Made by a program: the position numbers and the translations under genes. A model generated the notes under the pieces. The model worked only from the letters and a program-made list of their open reading frames with translations. It did no database searches and was not told the DNA's origin. Positions 7,329-16,100 of a stretch of 24,688 nt of DNA are shown in pieces. Position 1 is the first letter of the stretch; each line of letters opens with the position of its first letter. The stretch is taken from positions 1 to 24,688 of the IMG/VR virus record IMGVR_UViG_3300042549_010119. The stretch is one strand, 5' to 3'. The DNA is from a virus.

Positions 7329-7623
7329 CAACGCCCCAATTATGAGGTCGGCTTTATTCACCCAAATCCATGAAATAGTATTTCATGGTAAGGGTGGATA
7401 CGACTGGAACACAGTTTATGAAATGCCTCGATGGTTACGTCAATTTACTTTTAATAAAATTCAAGATTTTTATAATAAAGAAGCAGAAGCACAAGAAAAT
7501 GCTGCATCTTCAAATAAAAATACATTAATTGATCCTTCAGGTAATATTAATCGTGAAAATTGGAAAGGTATCCCAACTCCAATTCAGCCTGGTAAATCCG
7601 ATAATAAAGTAAAATATAAATAG
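7297..7623 (+). CDS. gp51-like small protein, likely expressed as a frameshift extension of the gp26-like gene
   Basis: The open frame gives 108 residues from a TTG, or 94 from an ATG at 7342; neither has a Shine-Dalgarno sequence. The conserved-looking core is LFTQIHEIVFHGKGGYDW then MPRWLRQFTFNKIQDFYNKE, which I associate with the gp51-type baseplate hub assembly proteins that follow gp26 in T4-like phages. The tail is low-complexity. The frame is +1 relative to gp26, and the overlap holds a slippery T run followed by a stem-loop. The product is therefore probably made mainly as the C-terminal part of a gp26-gp51 fusion of about 349 residues. Separate translation from the ATG at 7342 is the main alternative. 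Confidence 0.7.
   Translation: MGLSFFGLTSNNAPIMRSALFTQIHEIVFHGKGGYDWNTVYEMPRWLRQFTFNKIQDFYNKEAEAQENAASSNKNTLIDPSGNINRENWKGIPTPIQPGKSDNKVKYK
7307..7353 (+). other. Putative programmed ribosomal frameshift element (+1 or -2)
   Basis: The gp26 frame reads AAG TTT TTT TGG across seven Ts at 7308-7314. A +1 slip of the P-site TTT re-pairs perfectly and continues in the downstream frame with GGC; a -2 slip gives the same frame with one extra Phe. Five bases after the T run begins a 6-bp stem, GACCTC at 7320-7325 with GAGGTC at 7344-7349. It extends as GGCC/GGCT past a single bulged T. The loop has 18 bases and contains the gp26 TAA stop. Such a GC-rich hairpin stands out in this AT-rich sequence. 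Frameshifting is inferred, not shown. Confidence 0.6.
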
Positions 7624-7630
7624 TTGTAAA

Positions 7631-7653
7631 TTTTCCATATTTATTATGGAAAA
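7631..7653 (+). promoter_or_regulatory. Perfect 9-bp inverted repeat with late-type motif before the tape-measure gene
   Basis: TTTTCCATA and TATGGAAAA flank a TTTAT loop. The repeat overlaps a variant of the recurrent motif (ATATTTATTATGGAA at 7637-7651). It lies 12 bases before the tape-measure start codon. It is not followed by a T run, so it is a poor terminator. An operator, an mRNA leader hairpin or a chance palindrome are all possible. Confidence 0.4.
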
Positions 7654-7665
7654 ATACTCTAATAA

Positions 7666-8520
7666 ATGGCTGATTTAAGCAAAAAAGAAATAGAAGAGCT
7701 AAAAAATCTTATAAACCTTTTAGATAAAAACATAAAAGGTGTGAGTTTTGACAACTTAGTTAAATCTGCAGATGCGGCTCGTGTTGTTTTAAAAGATTTA
7801 AGATTAGAAGCTAGAGAATTTACTGATGATATCAGTACAGTAGCTCAATCATTCAAAGAAATAGTTAACGAAATATCTAAAACCCGCACAGCAACAAAGG
7901 ATACAGCTAGTTTATTTAATCAACTTTACAATATATCTAATAAAATATTGTATGATCAAAAAGATATTTCTAATTTATCTCAAAAAGATATTAAGTTATT
8001 AAAACAAAAAGCTGAACAAACTAAAAAACTATTTGAAGCTAATAAAGATATATTAGAACAAGAAAAATCTTCTTTGGATGCTCAAAAATTAGCTCAAGAA
8101 CGATTAATAAAAAATATTTCTAATCAAAGATATAATTCTTTAGCTAATAATAAATTACTTAAGGCATCCGAAGATGAGTTAGGTAAAATAAATAAAAAAT
8201 TAAAAGAAAAGGAATTAGCTTTAAATGAGGTAAATCAAATAGTAAAAAAAGAAGGTACTTTATATCCGAGTATTATAGCTAGTTTAGATAGGATTAATGA
8301 CAGAATAGAACAAGAAAATAATTTACTAGGATTAACAGGAGGAGCAGCATCTGGTTTAAATGATATATTTAGTAAATTTGGTTTAGATGGATTATCTAAT
8401 GCTTTAGGTTTAAATAAAGCTTTAGAAATAACTCAAGATAAAGTTAAAACTATAGTTAAAGCTAAAGAAGAAGAAGAAAGATTAGCATTTGAACTAAAAC
8501 AACTAGATGAAGAAAAATAA
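7666..8520 (+). CDS. Tape measure protein, N-terminal part (ends at in-frame TAA)
   Basis: These 284 residues form the start of the tail tape-measure protein, the gp29 equivalent, which sets tail length and passes through the tube. The sequence is almost entirely helical coiled coil rich in Lys, Glu, Gln and Leu (KKEIEELKNLINLLDKNI; KASEDELGKINKKLKEKEL), with a short glycine-rich hinge (GLTGGAASGLNDIF). It stops at a TAA inside a charged helix (QLDEEK, stop, KRQQKEKDLEAQ). The same frame then continues uninterrupted for another 628 codons, so this is almost certainly one gene with a nonsense codon rather than two genes. The position after the tube and gp26-like genes fits a tape measure. Confidence 0.75.
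   Translation: MADLSKKEIEELKNLINLLDKNIKGVSFDNLVKSADAARVVLKDLRLEAREFTDDISTVAQSFKEIVNEISKTRTATKDTASLFNQLYNISNKILYDQKDISNLSQKDIKLLKQKAEQTKKLFEANKDILEQEKSSLDAQKLAQERLIKNISNQRYNSLANNKLLKASEDELGKINKKLKEKELALNEVNQIVKKEGTLYPSIIASLDRINDRIEQENNLLGLTGGAASGLNDIFSKFGLDGLSNALGLNKALEITQDKVKTIVKAKEEEERLAFELKQLDEEK
8518..8520 (+). other. In-frame TAA stop within the tape-measure reading frame
   Basis: The context is GAA GAA AAA TAA AAA AGA CAA CAA. One base change (TAA from AAA, CAA or GAA) would restore an open frame of 913 residues, and the residues on both sides form the same Lys/Glu-rich helix. Possible explanations are an assembly or sequencing error in an A-rich run, a real mutation, or stop readthrough. 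TAA ends most other genes here, so a changed genetic code is unlikely. Confidence 0.85.
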
Positions 8521-10407
8521 AAAAGACAACAAAAAGAAAAAGATTTAGAAGCACAAATTCTTGAAGAAATAAAAAAGAAAAACGACGAACGAGCAGCTCA
8601 AGGTAAATTACCTTTAACTGGCGGACAGTTAGATACTAATTTAATAGGAAAAGCAGCTTTAGCTAAGAAAAAAGAATTAGAATTTACCAAAGAACAAAAC
8701 GCAGAAGCAGATAAACTAAATGAAAAAGAAAAAGAAAGACTTAAAACATTAAAGGACACAGCAGCAGCAGTAGGAAACTCAGGAAGTAAATTTTCTGTAA
8801 TGCTTGACTATGTTAAAAATTTAGGAACCAATTTAAAGAAAAATCTTACTGATCCATTATTTGTTGCTGGTTTAGCATTTAAATATATACTTAGTGGTTT
8901 TTTATCTTTAGATAAAGCTCAAGCTGAATTTGCAAGACAAACAGGTCGTACTGTTGATCATTTTGATACATTAAATAATAGTTTATTATCATCTGCTGAT
9001 TATATAGAAGCAGCAGGTGCTTTAACTAAACAATTAGGTATGGATGCTACATCCATATTTACTGAAGATACAATTAAAGAAGCAGCTGAACTACACGTTC
9101 TTATGGGTTTATCAGCTGATGAAGCTAGTAAATTAGCTATTTTTTCTAAACTTAATGGTAAAGAATTAAAATTATCTAATGAAAATGTAATAAAACAAAT
9201 TAGTAATTTTAATAAAGTAAATCGAACTGCTTTATCTGGTCAAGCTATATTTCAAGATATAGCACAAACTACAGATATTATAGCTGTAAATTTAGGAGGT
9301 GATGCATCAAAAATAGCGGCAGCTAATTTAGAAGCAAGAAAATTAGGATTATCTTTAGGTGATGTAGATAGAATAGCTGCTTCATTATTAGAATTTGAAT
9401 CTTCCATATCAGCAGAATTAGAAGCTGAATTATTAACAGGTAAAGAACTTAATTTAGAAAAAGCAAGATTATTAGCATTAAATAATGATTTAGAAGGTCT
9501 TGCAAAAGAAATAGGTAATAATGAAGCTATAACTAGTGCATTTGCTTCTAAAAATAGAATACAGCAAGAAGCTTTAGCTAAATCTATTGGTTTACAAAGA
9601 GAAGATTTAGCTAAAATGGTTATAGCTGAAAAACAAAGAGCAGGATTAACTGATGAGGAAGTTGCTAAAGCAGCAGGAATGACTCTTGAAGACTATAAAC
9701 GATTATCAGTTCAAGAAAGTATAAATAAATCTATTGCAAAAATGGGTGAAGCATTAGCTGGACCATTAGAAATGGTAGCTAATCTTTTAAACAGTTTCGG
9801 ACTAATGAAAATACTTATATTAGGTATTGGGACTATTATGACAGTTCAACTAGTTAAAGGTATGGCTGATTTTGGTAGATTATTAATAACTGCTATTCCA
9901 AAATTAGGAGTAATATTAGGCTTAGAGTCAGGTATAGCAGCAGCTAAATTAACAGGTTTAGCCGCAGCTACACTAGGTATAGGAGCAGTAATAGCTATGG
10001 GTGTAGCTGCTTCAGTTATAGATGCAATGACAAGTAAGGTAAATTCTGCTAAAGGTACAGGTATAGGTGATGGTTTCTTTCCATCAAAAGGAAAAACTCA
10101 AATATCTACTAAAGAAGGTGTATTTAATCCATCTCCAAATGATGATATATTAGTTCGCCCTGACATTGGTGGAATGATGAAAAATACAAGTACTGTAAAA
10201 TCAAACAATTCTAATTATTCTTCAATGGTTGCAGAATCAAAAGCACAAACTGCTATACTAAAAGATATGGTTAATACTCTTAGATCTGAAAGAACAACAG
10301 TAGTTCAAGTAGGAGGAGATGCATTTGCTAAACAAACATTAAGAGCAATAGGTAACAATACAACCGAAACTTTTGATCGACTAGCTGTAGGAACTTCTTA
10401 TACTTAA
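8521..10407 (+). CDS. Tape measure protein, C-terminal part (in-frame continuation, no clear start of its own)
   Basis: These 628 residues continue the tape-measure frame after the TAA. The first in-frame ATG is not until 8800, with no ribosome-binding site, so independent translation would lose about 93 residues. The region starts as coiled coil and then becomes a helical domain with typical tape-measure features: GLAFKYILSGFLSLDKAQAE, repeated Ala/Leu-rich helices (FESSISAELEAELLTGKELN), and two hydrophobic stretches (MKILILGIGTIMTVQLV and ATLGIGAVIAMGVAASVI) that could enter the host membrane. It ends with the common NPSPNDDILVRPDIGG-type C-terminal block. The whole gene would give about 913 residues against about 590 in T4 gp29. 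By the usual 0.15 nm per residue this predicts a tail near 135 nm. Confidence 0.8.
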   Translation, partial: KRQQKEKDLEAQILEEIKKKNDERAAQGKLPLTGGQLDTNLIGKAALAKKKELEFTKEQNAEADKLNEKEKERLKTLKDTAAAVGNSGSKFSVMLDYVKNLGTNLKKNLTDPLFVAGLAFKYILSGFLSLDKAQAEFARQTGRTVDHFDTLNNSLLSSADYIEAAGALTKQLGMDATSIFTEDTIKEAAELHVLMGLSADEASKLAIFSKLNGKELKLSNENVIKQISNFNKVNRTALSGQAIFQDIAQTTDIIAVNLGGDASKIAAANLEARKLGLSLGDVDRIAASLLEFESSISAELEAELLTGKELNLEKARLLALNNDLEGLAKEIGNNEAITSAFASKNRIQQEALAKSIGLQREDLAKMVIAEKQRAGLTDEEVAKAAGMTLEDYKRLSVQESINKSIAKMGEALAGPLEMVANLLNSFGLMKILILGIGTIMTVQLVKGMADFGRLLITAIPKLGVILGLESGIAAAKLTGLAAATLGIGAVIAMGVAASVIDAMTSKVNSAKGTGIGDGFFPSKGKTQISTKEGVFNPSPNDDILVRPDIGGMMKNTSTVKSNNSNYSSMVAESKAQTAILKDMVNTLRSERTTVVQVGGDAFAKQTLRAIGNNTTETFDRLAVGTSYT

Positions 10408-10409
10408 TA

Positions 10410-10424
10410 ATATTTATAATCAAC
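10410..10424 (+). promoter_or_regulatory. Putative late-type promoter motif (ATATTTATAATCAAC)
   Basis: This motif is identical over all 15 bases to the one before the sheath gene. It lies 2 bases after the tape-measure stop. It is the only such motif before the tightly packed block of five baseplate genes, so it is the likely promoter of that operon. Confidence 0.55.
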
Positions 10425-10443
10425 AATTTAAATAACAAACAAC

Positions 10444-10722
10444 ATGGGCTTATTAACAAAATTAACAGCAGCTGGTGGAGGTTCTCTTCTATCAGCAGCA
10501 AATGGTGGAGCAATAGCAGTTAATCCACTAGCTACTCAACAATCGCAAATGCATGCTAATGGTAGTCAACCTGGATATTCAGTAAATGGTTCTGGATTTT
10601 CTACTGTTAATCCTCAATTTCAGCAATACAATGATGGAGTAGCTAATATATTACCTCAACCATCAATATTAGATTTAAACGGAGCAACACCTACAGAATA
10701 CATCAATAATCTGCCTCAGTAA
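10444..10722 (+). CDS. Small structural-region protein of unknown function
   Basis: The protein has 92 residues. It has a short helical start (MGLLTKLTAAGG), a low-complexity Asn/Gln/Gly/Ser middle, and a C-terminal block ILDLNGATPTEYINNLPQ that looks conserved in form. There are no membrane segments or catalytic motifs. It is the first gene of the baseplate operon and its stop lies 2 bases before the next start. The N-terminus resembles that of the next protein (M-x-L-x-K-L-x-x-x-G), which may mean both dock on the same partner. A minor baseplate or tube-tip role is a guess from position. Confidence 0.65.
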   Translation: MGLLTKLTAAGGGSLLSAANGGAIAVNPLATQQSQMHANGSQPGYSVNGSGFSTVNPQFQQYNDGVANILPQPSILDLNGATPTEYINNLPQ

Positions 10723-10724
10723 TA

Positions 10725-12809
10725 ATGAGCTTATTTGATAAGTTAAATAATGGTGAAACCAAACTAAAAAGTCTAAAATACGGCCAGGATAGAGAAGGAG
10801 GAGGATCAAGTAATCAACCTTATATTAAAACTCCCCTTGATGCAAAACTGCAACTACCATCGAGTTTAGATTTTATATTGCGAAGTGGATTAATAGGTAC
10901 ACCTTTAAAAACTTCTCTTGATATAAAACTGCCATCAGCTTTAGATTTTCTTAATAATGATTTTATATTGCGAGGTGGACCAGTGGGTGCACCTTTAGCA
11001 GCAGCTACAGACGTAGCTAGATTAAGTAAGTATTTTACTGATTTAAAATCACCAAGTGGTTTATTATTTATAGCTAAACAAAATTTATTATCTAGGATAG
11101 CAGTACAAACCCAATCTAGCGGTAAATTAGTTAATGCTGGCGTTTATACACCGCTATCTACTTTAGGTCAAGCCGCTGTTGGGTTTGCCGGAATCCATTT
11201 AAATAAACAAGGTTTAAACCCGATTCCAGGTAGTGTGGGCTCACTAAGAACATATACTGATGTAGTAACTAACCCAGGTACTACTTCTTCAACTGGAGCA
11301 CCATTAAGTAATTTACTAAATCAAGTTTCTAATTTTTTAAATAGTTTTAATCCAACTGGAGGAGCTAATGGTTCTAATAAAAGATTAGAATTTTTATTTG
11401 ATCAACATATAGATAAAACTAATGTTAGTAATGATGTATTAAGTTATTCTGGGGGTCCTGGAGCTTTTTTAGGTATAGGTAGAACACATATTAGGTTTGC
11501 TGATCAAAGAACAGGATTAAATAATTCAATAATTGGAAACAATCCTAGAGTTAATAAAAATAAAATTAGCCAGTTTACATATCCTGATAAGACTTTATCA
11601 AATATAGTTAAAACTACCCGAATAACATCTCCTTACTCTAAAAATACTGTTTCTGGGAAATATATACAATATTTTTCTTTAAATGATAATTCATCTGATG
11701 CATTAAAATTAAGCTCTAATGACTTATATAATGAGTTACCAATTGATAACTCAAAAAATCCTCTTGCCGTACCATTAAACGATCTAGAAAGTTCATATAA
11801 TTTAACATTAGATCCTTCACCTAAAAATTCATATACTTATACTCAAGATGACCTAATTGCAGCCGGCACATCTTTATATAGAATTGATACTAATAATTTA
11901 GTCGATTTTAGAGAAAAATTAAGAGCCCCGTTTAAAGATGATGTTTTAAATCCAATATTTAATATTTTAGGAAATGCACCAACATATAAAGAAAATAGAA
12001 TAGAAAATAGGGTTGGAGCAGGAGATCCAGGAAATAAATTCTCAAAAGATTTAACATCATATACAGAAGGATATTTTGGTGGAGGAGGATATGGTGCCGC
12101 TTCTCCTGAATCATATGATAAAATAAATGTATTATCTATCTATAAAAGTACTGGACCTAAACTTGAAAAACCAATAAATGATTTAGTTAAATTTAGAATA
12201 GCTGCTATAGATAATGATGATCCAACCAAAAAGATATATATGCATTTTAGAGCATTTTTAGGTTCTATTAGCGATTCATATACTGGAGAATGGAATCCTC
12301 AAAGATATGTTGGAAGAGGTGAAAACTTTTATACTTACGCTGGTTTTGATAGAAAAATTTCATTATCGTTTACTGTTGCAGCTCAATCTAAAATTGAACT
12401 CACTCCTATGTATAGAAAATTAAATTATTTAGCTTCTCAACTTGCCCCGGATTATAGTAAGGCGGGCTACATGAGAGGTCCTTTAATTACATTAACTATA
12501 GGAGGATATTTATATGAACAACCTGGTTTTATAACTAGTTTGACTTATGAAATGAGTGAGGAAACACCTTGGGAAATAGGAATAGACGATAATGGTTTGT
12601 CTGATTCAAGTGTTAAAGAATTACCCCATATGATTAAAGTAACTGGATTTAACTTTACACCAATTCATGAATTTGCTCCTAGAAAACAAGTTAATGTATT
12701 TGATGAAGTAGGAGACTTAACTAATTTTGGAGATCAACGTTATATAGCTTTAAAAGCAAGCAATAATAATTATGATGATTATACTGTTGCTGTACCAAAT
12801 CAAGCCTAA
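10725..12809 (+). CDS. Baseplate tail tube cap/initiator protein, gp48/gp54-like
   Basis: The protein has 694 residues, much longer than T4 gp48 (about 364) or gp54 (about 320). The C-terminal third carries the pattern I associate with gp48/gp54-type proteins: FRAFLGSISDSYTGEWNPQR, YVGRGENFYTYAGFDRKISL, MYRKLNYLASQLAPDYS, GYMRGPLITLTIGGYLYEQP and ETPWEIG. These proteins cap the hub and nucleate tube polymerisation. The N-terminal region is a different, low-complexity part containing an imperfect tandem duplication (residues 38-64 and 65-94). The middle is Asn/Ser-rich and variable. The gene is 2 bases after the previous stop and 5 bases before the next start, inside the baseplate operon. The family call is by remembered pattern and needs profile confirmation. 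Confidence 0.6.
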   Translation: MSLFDKLNNGETKLKSLKYGQDREGGGSSNQPYIKTPLDAKLQLPSSLDFILRSGLIGTPLKTSLDIKLPSALDFLNNDFILRGGPVGAPLAAATDVARLSKYFTDLKSPSGLLFIAKQNLLSRIAVQTQSSGKLVNAGVYTPLSTLGQAAVGFAGIHLNKQGLNPIPGSVGSLRTYTDVVTNPGTTSSTGAPLSNLLNQVSNFLNSFNPTGGANGSNKRLEFLFDQHIDKTNVSNDVLSYSGGPGAFLGIGRTHIRFADQRTGLNNSIIGNNPRVNKNKISQFTYPDKTLSNIVKTTRITSPYSKNTVSGKYIQYFSLNDNSSDALKLSSNDLYNELPIDNSKNPLAVPLNDLESSYNLTLDPSPKNSYTYTQDDLIAAGTSLYRIDTNNLVDFREKLRAPFKDDVLNPIFNILGNAPTYKENRIENRVGAGDPGNKFSKDLTSYTEGYFGGGGYGAASPESYDKINVLSIYKSTGPKLEKPINDLVKFRIAAIDNDDPTKKIYMHFRAFLGSISDSYTGEWNPQRYVGRGENFYTYAGFDRKISLSFTVAAQSKIELTPMYRKLNYLASQLAPDYSKAGYMRGPLITLTIGGYLYEQPGFITSLTYEMSEETPWEIGIDDNGLSDSSVKELPHMIKVTGFNFTPIHEFAPRKQVNVFDEVGDLTNFGDQRYIALKASNNNYDDYTVAVPNQA
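10836..11006 (+). repeat. Imperfect tandem duplication within the tube-cap gene
   Basis: Unit 1 (10836-10916, 81 bases) and unit 2 (10917-11006, 90 bases) share strings such as TTTTATATTGCGA and CACCTTTA. In protein they read LDAKLQLPSSLDFILRSG and LDIKLPSALDF-LNND-FILRGG. Unit 2 has a four-residue insertion (LNND) and lacks two residues. The DNA similarity suggests a fairly recent duplication. Confidence 0.7.
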
Positions 12810-12814
12810 TAAAA

Positions 12815-13111
12815 ATGAATCGTTACCAAAATATACCCGTAATAAAAATAAATCAAAAACCTGTTTATAGAACAGTTAAATATCCTGAAATCCCTTTGGA
12901 TGAAAATGATATATACGTTACTACAGTTCAAGGAGACAGATTTGATGTTTTAGCTTCTCAATATTTTCAGGATGAAACACTGTGGTGGGTAATATCTATA
13001 GCTAACAATTCATTATCTCAAAATTCATTGATTATACCTGAAGGTATTCAACTTAGAATACCAGCAAACGTATCACAAATAGTACGAAAATATATTCAAT
13101 TAAATTCATAA
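12815..13111 (+). CDS. LysM-like baseplate wedge protein, gp53-like
   Basis: The protein has 98 residues. The pattern YPEIPLDENDIYVTTVQGDR, then FDVLASQYFQDETLWWVISI, ANN and IPEGIQLRIP is that of the LysM-like domain found in small baseplate proteins such as T4 gp53 and its relatives in other contractile tails. In those structures the domain helps join wedges to the hub and to each other. It is short compared with T4 gp53 (about 196 residues), so it may be the LysM core alone. It sits 5 bases after the tube-cap gene and 3 bases before the hub gene. Confidence 0.72.
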   Translation: MNRYQNIPVIKINQKPVYRTVKYPEIPLDENDIYVTTVQGDRFDVLASQYFQDETLWWVISIANNSLSQNSLIIPEGIQLRIPANVSQIVRKYIQLNS

Positions 13112-13114
13112 GTT

Positions 13115-16100
13115 ATGGGAAATATAATAGGGGAGCCATTTGATGATTATGTAAATAAACAGATAAATGACAGACAGAATGTCCAGGGAAATGGATATTT
13201 AGGAAACAGAGATAACTTAACTTTGTCTTATTTAAATTCTAAAACAAGTTGGATTAAACTTACGTCTGGAGTAGTAGTAACACCAGATACTTTAGGTAAT
13301 GATAGACTAAAAAGTATAGATTTAGGAAACCACCCTTCATTTACAGGTCCAGACGGTTCTAATACTGGATTATCTTCATTTTTTGTTTTATTTAATGGTA
13401 CATCAGATAATGCAGGAACAGTATTTGGTGGAATAAATCTTAAAACACCTACGAATATAGGTGACACTATATTAGATAAAACCGCATATGGGATTGGAGG
13501 AAATGAATTTGGAATAAGACCAATGCCTGGTATCATCTCAGCTGAAACCAGATTTAGAAATAAAGGAGCAATCCGTGATGGATCAGTTAATATAAAAGCA
13601 TGGAATAAAAATCAACTTGATATCATTGATGTATTATATTTACGTTTAGGATTTCCAATGTTATTAGAATATGGACATTCTATTATTGTTGATAAAGATG
13701 GAAAAATAGATACTAAACCTGATTTTAGTGTATCAAATGATTTTTTAAGTTTAAAATACAAAACCGACAGTGAAGTATTAGATGCTATAGAGAAAAAAAG
13801 AAAAGAATCAGCAGGTAATTATGATGCTATGTATGGTCGTGTTCAAAATTTTGATTGGGCTTTTAATAAAGATGGTTCTTATGATATAACATTAAGATTA
13901 ATAAGTGTAGGTGCTGTAATTGAATCATTTAAAATAAATTCATATATACAAGATTCTCTATCAATATCTAAAAATAAAGAAGATGACTCACAAACAACAC
14001 CAGAAAAAAACTTTCAATGGTTAACAACTTATAGATTTTCTCATACTATAGGAAATATACTTTATTTAGCTTATCAAAAAACAGTAGAAAAGGGATTTAC
14101 TAATTCTAAAATAGATTTTATTTCTACTATAAATAAATCTGAATTAGGAAAAATAGGAAATTTATATAAAAATTACTTTTCAAATAATCCTGATAGTATA
14201 GATTATATTAGTATAGCGGCTAACCAAACTTATGGATTTACTAATTTTTTTAACAGAAATGATGCTTTTTATGTTAGATTTGAGGAATTTTTAAGATTAC
14301 TTCAAATTTCTATCCCACGAAGCAAAGATGGTATCATTTTGCAAACAAATAGTACATCTGATACTAAATATATGAATACTGAAAATTTTCAGTTATCTGG
14401 AAATTATGGTGTTTGTTTAGTAGGAGGATTTAATATAGATGCTTTTGGTTCTGAATCACCAATAGTTACTGCAAATCTAGATTTAGCTAGCAGCAATGAA
14501 AGCCAACTTATTAATGTTGCTCCATATTTAAATTCAAATCCTTTTAAATCATCTACTAATGGAGTTTTAGTAGGAAATATAAATAATATTTATATTAATA
14601 CTACTTTTATTCTTAGTAAAATGGAAAATTTAAAGGATGAAACAAATAAAGTAGCTCTTATTACATTATTAAAAGAAATACTAACTGGTATTAATCAAGC
14701 ATTAGGAGGTATAAATCAATTAGATATTCATATAAATGAAACTACTAATATTATTAGTATAATAGATCAAACTCCCATACCTGGAATAGAAAAATTATAT
14801 ACAACTCCCGGAATATCTACTAGACTTAACATATATGGTTATTCAGGTTCTTCATCTGCAGGATTTGTTAAAGATGTTTCTTTAAAAACCGAAATTACAA
14901 ATAATTTAGCATCATTAATAACAATAGGAGCTACAGCTAATAAAGCAGTAGTAGGAGAAGATGCAACTGCATTTTCTAAATGGAACTCAGGTTTAGTACC
15001 TATTATTAATAAAACTATAGATTATGATGTAGATGAATCTTCAACTGTTGTAAATGCTAAGAATAAGTATGATAGTTTTTTAAAAGATAATACCGAACTG
15101 GTTAATCATTATTTTAGTTATTTAAGCCATTGGGGAAAAGATAGTGCTTTTTTAGAAGGATTTAAAAAAGTTCTTGGAATAAATACATTTTCAACCGATG
15201 ATAATATTCAAACTGTAACTAATTTTTTAGCTTATTTAAAACAAGAAAAAGTTCTTAGAAATATTAAAAATATAGAATCAAATCCTAACACTAATAAAAT
15301 ATCTACTCCTAATAATAAAGGGTTTTTTCCATTAAATGTATCGTTAACTTTAGATGGTTTAGCAGGAATAAAAATATTTCAACAGATTCAAGTTGATACA
15401 CCATTTTTACCATCTAAATATCCTGATGCAATGAAATTTATAGTAAAAGGAGTATCTCATAAAATAGATAATAATGTATGGTCAACAATGTTAGATACTC
15501 TTGCACAATCCATACCAGATCTTGAAGAAAATATTACAAATGTTGTTACCCCAAATCAAAAATCTAGTGGTTTACCATCAGGAGTTATAAATGAAGATAA
15601 TCTTTTAAATTTTAAAAAATTTCTTTATCCAGTTAATGGTAGAATTACTAGTAAAATAATAATAGAAAGAGAAATAAATGGTAGAACATCTGGTCCACAT
15701 CGAGGTATAGATATTGCTGCTCCTAAAGGAGCTCCAGTAATAAGCACTACAGATGGAAAAGTAGTTAGAATAGGAGGAACCGGATATGGTCCAAATGCAG
15801 TATGGATTCAAATTGATTATACTTTCTATAACCAATCTTCAGGAACCGCTACAGCACAACCCCGATATATAGTTTATGGACATTTAGATAAAGCAACAGT
15901 AGCTGTGGGTCAAAGTGTAAAAGCAAACCAACCTATAGGAACCGTTGGAGATAAAGATAGTCCAGGCTCTTACCATTTACATTTTCAAATTAAAAGTAAT
16001 ATAGGTGCTGATAGTGCTGGGACTACATCTAATATTAATACTTGGTTTCCATCTAAAGGACAACCAATAATATTAGGTCAAAATTTTGTAAAACGTAGTC

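Noticed and set aside
8518-8520. Reassignment of TAA as a sense codon
   Set aside because: TAA is the normal stop of most genes in the window, including sites with immediate downstream starts. One internal TAA cannot be explained by a changed code.
8800-10407. Separate 535-residue gene starting at the ATG at 8800
   Set aside because: The frame is continuous with the sequence from 8521, there is no leader signal before 8800, and the residues 8521-8799 match the same coiled-coil protein. It is treated as the C-terminal part of the tape measure.
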